Positions 7,669 to 16,189 of a stretch of DNA of 64,000 nt are shown one piece after another. Numbering within the stretch: position 1 is the first letter of the stretch; the number at the start of each line of letters is the position of its first letter. The notes under the pieces are model-generated. The model did no database searches and was not told where the DNA came from. It worked only from the letters and a program-made list of their open reading frames with translations. The stretch is from Pseudoduganella ginsengisoli (GTDB lineage: Bacteria; Pseudomonadota; Gammaproteobacteria; Burkholderiales; Burkholderiaceae_D). Position numbers and translations under genes: made by a program. The stretch is from positions 62,001-126,000 of the forward strand of contig NZ_WNLA01000011.1 in the NCBI RefSeq assembly GCF_009720865.1. The letters run 5' to 3'.

Positions 7669-9878
7669 GCCCCCTCATCACTTCTGCCTCGCCACGGCCG
7701 GCCTGGGCAGGTTGGCGCCCGGTGCTTGCACTGGCTGCCGCAGCGTTGCTGGCGCAGCCTGCGATGGCCCAGCAGCCCGCCGCGATGCCATCCGCGCAGT
7801 CAGTGCAGTCCGCTGCCATGGCTGCCAATGCCATTGAATCCGTGACGGCCAACCAGCAGGGCGCCAATGTGATCGTCAAGATCGCCATGAAAAATGCGCC
7901 GGAAAAATTGCCGATGGGATTTACCATCACCAATCCCGCGCGCATTGCGCTGGACTTTGGCGCCACCGTGAATTTGACGGGCAAAAACACGTTTGAATTT
8001 AACCAGGGTGATTTGCGCAGCGTGAATGTGGTGCAGGCCGGCGAGCGCTCGCGCCTCGTGTTCAACCTGAAGCGCACGCTGAACTATGCGGCGGTCATTG
8101 ACGGCAATGCCATCATCGTGACCATCGATGGTTCCGGCGGCCTGGCCACGGCAGTCGATTCCACCGGCTTGCCGGTGGCGCAAGCCAAGCCTGCGGCGCA
8201 CAAGCAATTGCTGCGCGACCTGGACTTCCGCCGCGGCGTCAATGGCGAAGGCCGCATCGTCGTGGATTTGCCTAACAGCCAGGTTGCCGTCGATGTGCGC
8301 GCCAATGCCAGCGGCGTGGTGGTGGATTTCCTGAAAACCGGTTTGCCGGAAACCCTGCGCCGCCGCCTGGACGTGACGGACTTCGGCACGCCGGTGAAGC
8401 AAATCACCACGGTGCCGCAGGGCGACAACGTGCGCATGACGATCGAAGCCAAAGGCTTATGGGAACAAAGCGTCTACCAGAGCGATACGCAGCTGGTGGT
8501 CGATGTGCGCCCGCTGAAGGAAGACCCGAACAAGCTGACGCAGGGCACGCAGGGCTACCGCGGCGAAAAGCTGTCGTTCAATTTCCAGAACGTGGAAGTG
8601 CGGGCCGCGCTGCAAGCCATTGCCGATATCTCCGGCCTGAACATCATCACCAGCGACAGCGTGTCGGGCAACCTGACGTTGCGCCTGCGTGAAGTGCCGT
8701 GGGACCAGGCGCTCGACGTGGTGCTGCAAGCGAAGGGCCTGGACATGCGCAAGAATGGCTCCGTGCTGTGGATCGCGCCGAAGGAAGAATTGCTGACCAA
8801 GGAAAAGCTGGAACTGGAACAGCGCGCGCAAATTGCCGACCTGGAACCGCTGAAATCGGAAATCTTCCAGCTCAATTACCAGAAGGCCGAGTCATTCAAG
8901 ACGGTTTTTGGCCTCGATGGCGCGGACAGCAAGAACCGCATTTTGTCCAAGCGGGGCAGCGCGATTATCGAGCCGCGCACCAACCAGCTGTTTGTGACGG
9001 ATATCGCATCGAAGCTGGAAGATATCCGCAAGCTGATTGCCAAGACGGATATCGCGTCCAAGCAAGTGCTGATTGAAGCGCGCATCGTCGAAGCGTCGGA
9101 TTCGTTCACCAAGAACCTGGGCGCGAAACTGGGCTTCGCGGATTTGCGCACGTTGCGCGGCGGCGATACGGGCTACCAGATCGGCAACACCAACAACCGC
9201 ATTGCCATCGGCGGCAATTTGACGGGCGTGGGCCAGGTGACGGGCCAGACGCCGGACAAGGGCGACGGCTATACGAATTCCACGTTCCTGAATTTGCCGG
9301 CCGCGCCCATCAATGGCCTGTCGGCGGCAAACCTGGCCGTCAGCCTGTTCTCGTCGGCGGCTAACCGTTTCCTGAACCTGGAATTGTCCGCGCTGGAAGC
9401 CGATGGCAATGGCAAGATCATTTCCAGCCCGCGCGTGGTGACAGCCGATAAAGCCATCGCCACCATTGAACAGGGCCTGGAATTGCCTTACCAGGTGGCG
9501 ACCAGCAGCGGCGCCACGTCGATCGTGTTCCGCAAGGCGAACTTGCGGCTGGAAGTCACGCCGCAAATCACGCCGGACGGCAATGTCGTGATTGACGTGG
9601 ACGTCAACAAGGATAGCGTGGGCCAGGAAACCCGCGCGGGTTTCGCCATCGACACCAAGCACGTGAAAACACAAGTGATGGTGGAAAATGGCGGCACCGT
9701 CGTCCTGGGCGGCATCTATCAGCAAATCGAGCGCACGACGATTTCCAAGGTGCCGGTGCTGGGCGATGTGCCGGTATTGGGCATGCTGTTCAAGAACACG
9801 GGCCGCACCAATGAAAAAACCGAGCTGCTAGTGTTTATTACGCCGAAGATTGTCGCCGAACGTCTTTCGGCACGATAA
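7665..9878 (+). CDS. pilQ: Type IV pilus secretin PilQ
   Basis: This 737-aa outer-membrane secretin forms the pore through which the pilus fibre exits. After a signal peptide ending near AMAQQ, two AMIN-type domains (peptidoglycan binding) occupy roughly residues 45-280. A secretin/TonB short N-terminal domain starts near residue 305 (KLSFNFQNVEVRAALQAIA), followed by the N1 domain and the C-terminal secretin core with NGGTVVLGGIYQ and VPVLGDVPVLGMLFK. It is the last gene of pilMNOPQ and overlaps pilP by ATGA. Confidence 0.96.
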   Translation: MSPLITSASPRPAWAGWRPVLALAAAALLAQPAMAQQPAAMPSAQSVQSAAMAANAIESVTANQQGANVIVKIAMKNAPEKLPMGFTITNPARIALDFGATVNLTGKNTFEFNQGDLRSVNVVQAGERSRLVFNLKRTLNYAAVIDGNAIIVTIDGSGGLATAVDSTGLPVAQAKPAAHKQLLRDLDFRRGVNGEGRIVVDLPNSQVAVDVRANASGVVVDFLKTGLPETLRRRLDVTDFGTPVKQITTVPQGDNVRMTIEAKGLWEQSVYQSDTQLVVDVRPLKEDPNKLTQGTQGYRGEKLSFNFQNVEVRAALQAIADISGLNIITSDSVSGNLTLRLREVPWDQALDVVLQAKGLDMRKNGSVLWIAPKEELLTKEKLELEQRAQIADLEPLKSEIFQLNYQKAESFKTVFGLDGADSKNRILSKRGSAIIEPRTNQLFVTDIASKLEDIRKLIAKTDIASKQVLIEARIVEASDSFTKNLGAKLGFADLRTLRGGDTGYQIGNTNNRIAIGGNLTGVGQVTGQTPDKGDGYTNSTFLNLPAAPINGLSAANLAVSLFSSAANRFLNLELSALEADGNGKIISSPRVVTADKAIATIEQGLELPYQVATSSGATSIVFRKANLRLEVTPQITPDGNVVIDVDVNKDSVGQETRAGFAIDTKHVKTQVMVENGGTVVLGGIYQQIERTTISKVPVLGDVPVLGMLFKNTGRTNEKTELLVFITPKIVAERLSAR

Positions 9879-9899
9879 TGCAGGCCAGAGAGGAAATCC

Positions 9900-12149
9900 A
9901 TGTATAAAACGACAACTGGTTTCATCAAGTCAATCAGGCAATGGCTGGCGCTGCTGTGCTGCGCCACGCTGCTGGCGGCTTGCGGGGGCGGCGGCGGCAA
10001 TCCCGGCTCGACCACGGGCAATCCCTCGGGCACGGGCAATACGCCCAAAGTCGCCAGTATTGTGCTGATTTCCAGCGCGGATACCATTGCCTCGTCCGGT
10101 GCAGACGGCACGGAAGTGACACTGTCGGCGCTGGTCAAGGATGCCAATAACCTGGTGATGGAAAACCAGAATGTCGATTTCAAGGCGGATTCCGGCAATA
10201 TCGTGCCGGTTAAACTCATCACGGACAATACCGGCATGGCCACGGCCAAGCTCAACGTGAAGGGCGACGCCACGCTGCGCACGATTACCGTGACGGCCAC
10301 CGTGGGCGGTATTTCCACCACGAAAAAAATCCAGGTGGTGGCCAATGTCCCGCCGCCGACGCCGACCGCCACCATGACCTTGGTGAACAGTTCCGGTGTG
10401 GCCAGCAGTTCGCTGTCGGCAGCCACGCCGCTGACGGCCCGCACCTCCGTGCGCGACAAGGACAACAAACCCGTTGCCAATGCGCTGGTGACGTACACGG
10501 CCGATTCCGCCCTGGTGGCGTTCTCGCCGTCGGTCGGCACCGCGTTGACGGACGCCAACGGCCTGGCCGAAGTCACGTTGCGCCCGGCCAGCTTGTCGGT
10601 TTCCGGCGCCGGTACCGTCAATGCCGCAGTCTCCGTGGCGGGCACGGCGCTGACCACATCCGCCAATTTCAGCGTGGGCGCCACGGCGATTACGCTGGGG
10701 CCGCTGAACCTGTCGTCCACCAGCATTCCGGCTTATGGCTCGACCATCATTACTGTCGACGTCCTGGCCGGCGCCGCCAAATATACGGAACAGCAACTGA
10801 ACATTGCGTTTGCCTCGAATTGCGTATCGGCAGGCAAAGCCACGCTGGCCGCCACCGTGCCGACCTCGAACGGCACCGCGCAAGTGGTGTACCGCGACCA
10901 GGGCTGCGGCAATACCGACCAGATCACGGCGTCGGCGTCCGGCATCAGCAAATCCAGCACGGCCAGCCTCGCTATTGCCGCGCCGCAAGCCGCGTCGATC
11001 CAGTTCTCGGCTGCCTCGCCGGTGGACCGTTCGATCGTCATCAAAGGACAGGGCGGGATCGGCCGCACGGAAACTGCCACCCTGACGTTCAAGGTATTCG
11101 ACACGTTCGGCAAGCCGCTGGCCGGCCAGAACGTGAAGTTCTCCACCGCGTCCACCAATGTGACTATCAACAAGGCCAGCGACAGCACCGATGCCAATGG
11201 CGAAGTCATCACGACGGTCAATTCCGGCTCGGTGCCGACGTCGTTCCGCATTATCGCCACGCTCGACAATGGCGCATCGACCACGTCCGATTCCATCGTG
11301 GTGACCACGGGCGCGCCGGTTCAGCGCGCGTTCTCGCTGTCAGTTGGCAAACCCAATGTGGAAGGCTGGTCCAATGATGATGTGGCGGCGACCACGGTCA
11401 ATGTGCTGGTGGCGGACCAGGCCGGCAATCCCGTGCCGGATGGCTTGCCGGTCGTCTTCCAGACCAACCTGGGCGCGATTGGTTCGTCCGACAAAGGCGG
11501 CTGCAATACCACCAATGGCGGCTGCTCGGTGAATTACCGCTCCCAGGCGCCGCGCATTGCCACCGAGCTGAACTCGCCGGCGACGCCGTGCAATACGTTG
11601 GCGACCGGCCCCGAGAAAAATGATTCGGCCCGCATCGGCCTGGCCACCGTGTGCGCCAGCACCACGACCAGTACCGGTACCCTGTACCGGAAGACCAGCA
11701 TTTTCCTGTCCGGCAGTGTCGCTGAAAATGTGTATATGTCGACCCCGACCGGCGCCACGAAGCTGAGCACGAAAGACGTCACGGACCTGGGCACGGTGAA
11801 GTCCACGGAATCCCGGGTCTTCATCCTGCAGTTGAATGACGTCAACAATAATCCGATGCCGGCCGGCACGGCGGTGGAAATCACCAGCGTCGTCAATGCC
11901 GTGGCCATCGGCGTCGCGCCGGCGACCGTACAAAGCGTGTTCCCCCATACGGACACCGCGGACGTGGCCGGCGGCCTTGGCTTGGATGACAACAATATCC
12001 GGCAGGGTTCGTATCATCAAATTTCGATTGGCAGCGCCCAGGCAAAACCGTGTCTGACCGCGCTGGACAGCACATTCAGTGTGAGGGTAACCACGCCTAA
12101 AGGGAGTGTGACTTCGTATCCGTTTAAACTAGCGTTCTCGTGTCCGTAA
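9900..12149 (+). CDS. Ig-like (Big_1/invasin-type) repeat lipoprotein
   Basis: This 749-aa protein has a lipoprotein signal peptide (L-A-A-C, Cys28), followed by a Gly-rich linker and several bacterial Ig-like domains. Each repeat shows A-x-x-x-D-A-N-G-x-A-x-V/A-T-type turns (DNTGMATAKL, DANGLAEVTL, DANGEVITTV). Such domains are used in surface adhesins and matrix proteins. It lies 21 bp after pilQ and before a terminator-like hairpin, so it may be co-transcribed with the pilus genes. Cys pairs in the C-terminal third may form disulfides. No autotransporter or anchoring domain is visible, so an outer-membrane lipoprotein is the best guess. Confidence 0.75.
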   Translation: MYKTTTGFIKSIRQWLALLCCATLLAACGGGGGNPGSTTGNPSGTGNTPKVASIVLISSADTIASSGADGTEVTLSALVKDANNLVMENQNVDFKADSGNIVPVKLITDNTGMATAKLNVKGDATLRTITVTATVGGISTTKKIQVVANVPPPTPTATMTLVNSSGVASSSLSAATPLTARTSVRDKDNKPVANALVTYTADSALVAFSPSVGTALTDANGLAEVTLRPASLSVSGAGTVNAAVSVAGTALTTSANFSVGATAITLGPLNLSSTSIPAYGSTIITVDVLAGAAKYTEQQLNIAFASNCVSAGKATLAATVPTSNGTAQVVYRDQGCGNTDQITASASGISKSSTASLAIAAPQAASIQFSAASPVDRSIVIKGQGGIGRTETATLTFKVFDTFGKPLAGQNVKFSTASTNVTINKASDSTDANGEVITTVNSGSVPTSFRIIATLDNGASTTSDSIVVTTGAPVQRAFSLSVGKPNVEGWSNDDVAATTVNVLVADQAGNPVPDGLPVVFQTNLGAIGSSDKGGCNTTNGGCSVNYRSQAPRIATELNSPATPCNTLATGPEKNDSARIGLATVCASTTTSTGTLYRKTSIFLSGSVAENVYMSTPTGATKLSTKDVTDLGTVKSTESRVFILQLNDVNNNPMPAGTAVEITSVVNAVAIGVAPATVQSVFPHTDTADVAGGLGLDDNNIRQGSYHQISIGSAQAKPCLTALDSTFSVRVTTPKGSVTSYPFKLAFSCP

Positions 12150-12186
12150 TGATGTCCATAAGACAGGATCCATAAAACGCTACGCG

Positions 12187-12215
12187 CGCCGGCCTCGAGC
12201 CGGCGTTCGTGTTTT
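12187..12215 (+). terminator. Terminator-like hairpin before aroKB
   Basis: A 7-bp GC stem (CGCCGGC / GCCGGCG, loop CTCGA) is followed after a few bases by GTGTTTT. It ends the pilM-to-Ig-lipoprotein unit by position. It overlaps the most upstream possible start codon of the next gene (GTG 12209), which argues for a start slightly further in. Confidence 0.5.
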
Positions 12216-13897
12216 CAGAAAAGTTGGTTCAAGTGGCAGAAACTTATCGAGGTAACATCTTTCTTGTGGGGCTGATGGGGGCAGGTAAAACCACCATCGG
12301 GCGCCTGCTGGCGCGCAAGCTGGGCATGCAATTCATCGATTCCGACCATGAAATCGAAGCCCGTACGGGCGCGTCGATCCCGTGGATTTTTGAAATCGAA
12401 GGGGAGCAAAGCTTTCGCCGCCGCGAAGCGGAAGTCATCCGCGAGCTGACGGCGCAGTCCGGTATTGTGCTGGCCACGGGCGGCGGCGCCATCCTGAATC
12501 CGCAATCGCGCCAGTTTTTGCGCGAACGGGGCACGGTGATTTACTTGCGCGCAAGCATCACCAGCATCTTGCAGCGCACGGCGCATGACAAGAACCGGCC
12601 GCTGCTGCAAACCGCCGATCCGCGCAAAAAGCTGGAAGAATTGATGGCGCAGCGCGAACCGCTATATGAGGAATTGGCGCACCTGGTCGTCGATACCGGC
12701 CGACCTAACGTACAATCGATGGTTCACATGATTTTGAACCAGTTGGATGCCCGGGCTTGCGAGTCGGCGCCCAACTGCATCACGGAAGCACAACCTTCGA
12801 TGACTGAACAAACCACCATCCTCTTGAACGTTGATTTGGGCGAGCGCAGCTATCCCATTTCCATTGCCCCATCGCAACTGGACGATGGCGCGCTGCTGGC
12901 CCGCCACGTCACGGGCAGCAAGGTCGCCATTGTCACCAACACCACCGTGGCGCCGCTGTACCTGGACAAGGTCAAGGCTCCGCTGTTGGCGCAGGGCAAG
13001 CAAGTGATCGACATCATCTTGCCGGATGGCGAAGAGTACAAGAACTGGGCCAGCCTGATGCAAGTGTTCGACGCCTTGCTGGCCAACAAGGCCGACCGCA
13101 AATGCACGCTGATCGCACTGGGCGGCGGCGTGATTGGCGATTTGACGGGCTATGCGGCGGCCAGCTACATGCGCGGCGTGGACTTCATTCAAGTGCCGAC
13201 CACCTTGCTGTCGCAAGTGGATTCGTCGGTGGGCGGCAAGACGGGCATCAACCACCCGCTGGGCAAAAACATGATTGGCGCGTTTTACCAGCCGCGCGTC
13301 GTGATTGCCGACACGTCGACCCTGGAAACCTTGCCGGACCGCGAACTGTCGGCCGGCCTGGCGGAAGTCATCAAGCACGGCGCCATCATTGACGCGGAAT
13401 TCTTTGACTGGATCGAAGCCAATATCGGCAAGCTGGTGGCGCGCGACAAGGCATCGCTGGCGTACGCGATTGCCCGCTCGTGCGAAATCAAGGCAGACGT
13501 CGTGCGCCAGGATGAACGCGAAGGCGGCTTGCGCGCAATCCTGAATTTCGGCCACACGTTTGGCCACGCGATTGAAGCGGGCCTCGGTTATGGCGAATGG
13601 CTGCACGGCGAAGCGGTCGGCTGCGGCATGGTGATGGCGGCAGACTTGTCGCACCGTATGGGCTTCATCGATGCGGACACGGTGCAGCGCGTGCGCAAGC
13701 TGGTGAAAGCAGCGGGCTTGCCCACCGTGGCGCCGGACCTGGGCGTGCAGCGCTGGCTGGAACTGATGGAAGTCGACAAAAAGAATGAAGGCGGCGCCAT
13801 CAAGTTCATTTTGCTGAAACCATTGGGCAAACCATCGATTACCAATGCGCCGCAGGACTTGCTGCTGGCCACCCTGGACGCCTGCATAAAGGAATAA
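12209..13897 (+). CDS. aroKB: Fused shikimate kinase / 3-dehydroquinate synthase (AroK-AroB)
   Basis: One uninterrupted 562-codon frame encodes two shikimate-pathway enzymes. Residues about 15-180 are shikimate kinase: Walker A GLMGAGKTT (21-29), the shikimate-binding DSDHEIE, GGGAI and the lid RPLLQ. Residues about 198-562 are 3-dehydroquinate synthase: GGGVIGDLTGY, QVDSSVGGKTGIN, and Zn ligands in AEVIKHG, FGHTFGHAIE and HGEAV. No stop separates them. An in-frame ATG at 12800 (MTEQTT), with a weak GGAAG upstream, could give free AroB. GTG 12209 is the most distal start; GTG 12233 (VAETYRGN) is also plausible. In many proteobacteria these are adjacent separate genes. Confidence 0.85.
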   Translation: MFSEKLVQVAETYRGNIFLVGLMGAGKTTIGRLLARKLGMQFIDSDHEIEARTGASIPWIFEIEGEQSFRRREAEVIRELTAQSGIVLATGGGAILNPQSRQFLRERGTVIYLRASITSILQRTAHDKNRPLLQTADPRKKLEELMAQREPLYEELAHLVVDTGRPNVQSMVHMILNQLDARACESAPNCITEAQPSMTEQTTILLNVDLGERSYPISIAPSQLDDGALLARHVTGSKVAIVTNTTVAPLYLDKVKAPLLAQGKQVIDIILPDGEEYKNWASLMQVFDALLANKADRKCTLIALGGGVIGDLTGYAAASYMRGVDFIQVPTTLLSQVDSSVGGKTGINHPLGKNMIGAFYQPRVVIADTSTLETLPDRELSAGLAEVIKHGAIIDAEFFDWIEANIGKLVARDKASLAYAIARSCEIKADVVRQDEREGGLRAILNFGHTFGHAIEAGLGYGEWLHGEAVGCGMVMAADLSHRMGFIDADTVQRVRKLVKAAGLPTVAPDLGVQRWLELMEVDKKNEGGAIKFILLKPLGKPSITNAPQDLLLATLDACIKE

Positions 13898-13900
13898 GGA

Positions 13901-15037
13901 ATGAGCTACGAAACCCACCTCGCACCCTATGCCGTACAGTCGGACAAGGACGCGGGGCGGCGTTTCGAAGAAGCTCCGCACGCGTCGCGCAGCCAGTTCC
14001 AGCGCGACCGTGACCGCATCATCCATTCCACGGCATTCCGCCGCCTCGAATACAAAACCCAGGTCTTCCTCAATCACGAGGGCGATCTGTTCCGCACCCG
14101 CCTCACGCACAGCCTCGAAGTGGCGCAAATCGGCCGCTCGCTGGCGCGCAACCTGCGCCTCAATGAAGACCTGGTGGAAGCTGTCGCGCTGGCCCACGAC
14201 CTGGGCCACACGCCGTTTGGCCACGTGGGACAGGACGTATTGAACGAATGCATGCACGGCTATGGCGGCTTCGAGCACAACTTGCAAAGCTTGCGGGTCG
14301 TCGACGAACTGGAAGAAATGTATGGCGCGTTCGATGGCTTGAACTTGATGTTTGCCACGCGCGAAGGGATTTTAAAGCACTGCTCGCTGAATAATGCGAA
14401 GTTGCTGGGCCCCGTTGCGCAGCGCTTTATCGACCGCACGCAGCCATCGCTGGAAGCGCAGCTGACCAACCTGGCCGATGAAATCGCGTACAACAGCCAC
14501 GATATCGATGATGGCTTGCGCTCCGGCCTGATCACCATCGGGCAGCTGGAACAGGTGGATTTCTTTGCCCGCATCTGGCATGACGTGCAGCGCAGCCATC
14601 CGGGGCTGGCGGGGCGGCGCGCCATCTATGAAACCTTGCGCCGCGTGATTACCGCGCTGGCCGATGATTTGCTGGCGACGTCGCGCGAACTGCTGCTTGA
14701 AGCCGCGCCCAAGAGTATTGAAGACGTGCGCGCGGCGCCGCCATTGATCCGCTTTTCGCCGCAAATGCGCAAGGATGCGACGGAGCTGAAACGGTTCCTG
14801 CGCGCGAATCTCTATTCGCATTACAAAGTCAACCGCATGCGCGTGAAAGCCAGCCGCGTTATCCGGGAATTGTATGAAGCATTCATGCAAGACCCGGTGC
14901 TGCTGCCGCCGGATTACCAGGACAAGTCCGGCGATGCACACAGGCAGGCGCGCAAGATTGCCGATTACATTGCGGGGATGACGGACCGGTATGCGTTCAA
15001 GGAGTACCGGCGTTTGTTTTCGATGGATGAGTTGTAA
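13901..15037 (+). CDS. dgt: dGTPase-like deoxynucleotide triphosphohydrolase
   Basis: This 378-aa HD-superfamily hydrolase cleaves dNTPs (typically dGTP) to the nucleoside and triphosphate. Metal-binding His/Asp residues are visible in RLTHSLEVAQIGRSLARNL and ALAHDLGHTPFGH, and the N-terminal R-D-R-D-R-I-I-H-S-T-A-F-R-R motif is characteristic. The gene starts 3 bp after the aroKB stop, in the same operon. The stop abuts the stop of mutY on the other strand with no base between them. Confidence 0.93.
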   Translation: MSYETHLAPYAVQSDKDAGRRFEEAPHASRSQFQRDRDRIIHSTAFRRLEYKTQVFLNHEGDLFRTRLTHSLEVAQIGRSLARNLRLNEDLVEAVALAHDLGHTPFGHVGQDVLNECMHGYGGFEHNLQSLRVVDELEEMYGAFDGLNLMFATREGILKHCSLNNAKLLGPVAQRFIDRTQPSLEAQLTNLADEIAYNSHDIDDGLRSGLITIGQLEQVDFFARIWHDVQRSHPGLAGRRAIYETLRRVITALADDLLATSRELLLEAAPKSIEDVRAAPPLIRFSPQMRKDATELKRFLRANLYSHYKVNRMRVKASRVIRELYEAFMQDPVLLPPDYQDKSGDAHRQARKIADYIAGMTDRYAFKEYRRLFSMDEL

Positions 15038-16180
15038 TTACAGCAAACGCCCCTGGGCGTCGCCAGAGTTGCCCAGCACATCGAGCAACAGCTTCTTGAC
15101 CGGCGCCGGCAACGCCGCATCCCCCAGCTTGGCCGCATCGAGCCACACATAACGCCCATCACTGGCCATCGGCGCGCGCTGCCGCAGCGTCACCAGCAGC
15201 GGCGCAATGTGCAGCTTATAGTGGGTGAACACATGCGTGACATTCAACAGCCGTTCATGCGTATCGATGGCGCCGAACGGCTGCACTGCCGCCAGCAGCG
15301 CGGCATCGTCCACGGCAGGAATGGCGTCATCTGCGGCAGGCGTGTGGCCATCGAGTTCCGGCAGCGACAATAAGCCGCCCCAGATACCGGTAGCCGGGCG
15401 CTGTTCCAGCAACACTTGTCCGCCATGCACGATGGCCAGCATCACCGCATGCTTTTCCGGCGACGCTTTTTTCGGCTTGCGCACGGGCAGGTCTTTCACA
15501 CGGCCGGTGGCAAATGCCACGCAGCGCGGTTGCATCGGGCAGCGCGTGCAGTCGGGGCTGGAGCGCGTGCACAAGGTCGCACCCATATCCATCAAGCCCT
15601 GCGTGTAGGACTCGATGCCCGTTTCAGGCAACAGCGCTTCGGCCCGCAGCCACATGGCCGCTTCCGTCTTTTTTTCGCCAGGGAAGCTGTCGATGCCAAA
15701 CACGCGGGCAAACACGCGCTTGACGTTGCCATCCATGATGGCGGCCCTGGCGCCATAGGAAAACGCGGCAATGGCGGCAGCCGTCGAACGGCCGATGCCG
15801 GGCAATTCCGCCAGCAGCACCGGATCGGACGGGAAGATGCCGCCATGCTTTTCCATGACTTGCTGCGCGCATTTGTGCAAGTTGCGGGCCCGCGTGTAAT
15901 AACCGAGGCCGCTCCACTGCGCCATCACATCTTCAACCGGCGCTTCCGCCAGCGATTGCAGCGTCGGGAAGCGCTCCAGGAAGCGCGCGTAATAACCAAG
16001 GACAGCGGATACCTGCGTTTGCTGCAGCATGATTTCCGACAGCCACACCAGGTATGCATTGCGCGTGTTTTGCCATGGCAGCGTGTGGCGGCCATGTTGC
16101 TGTTGCCAGGCGATCAGGGTGGCGGAAAAGGTGGGATCGGTGTAGTCCGCAGGTGTCAGCGGGTGGTTCAAGCGTTTCAT
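15038..16180 (-). CDS. mutY: A/G-specific adenine DNA glycosylase MutY
   Basis: This 380-aa base-excision repair enzyme removes A mispaired with 8-oxoG. It shows the helix-hairpin-helix LPGIGRSTAAAI, the catalytic Asp nearby (IMDGNVKRV), the 4Fe-4S cluster ligands C-x6-C-x2-C-x5-C (CTRSSPDCTRCPMQPRC) and a C-terminal NUDIX-like 8-oxoG recognition domain. It lies close downstream of a dynamin-like gene and, further up the same strand, mutM. The two 8-oxoG repair enzymes therefore flank one GTPase gene. Confidence 0.95.
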   Translation of the reverse strand: MKRLNHPLTPADYTDPTFSATLIAWQQQHGRHTLPWQNTRNAYLVWLSEIMLQQTQVSAVLGYYARFLERFPTLQSLAEAPVEDVMAQWSGLGYYTRARNLHKCAQQVMEKHGGIFPSDPVLLAELPGIGRSTAAAIAAFSYGARAAIMDGNVKRVFARVFGIDSFPGEKKTEAAMWLRAEALLPETGIESYTQGLMDMGATLCTRSSPDCTRCPMQPRCVAFATGRVKDLPVRKPKKASPEKHAVMLAIVHGGQVLLEQRPATGIWGGLLSLPELDGHTPAADDAIPAVDDAALLAAVQPFGAIDTHERLLNVTHVFTHYKLHIAPLLVTLRQRAPMASDGRYVWLDAAKLGDAALPAPVKKLLLDVLGNSGDAQGRLL

Positions 16181-16189
16181 CCCGCCATT

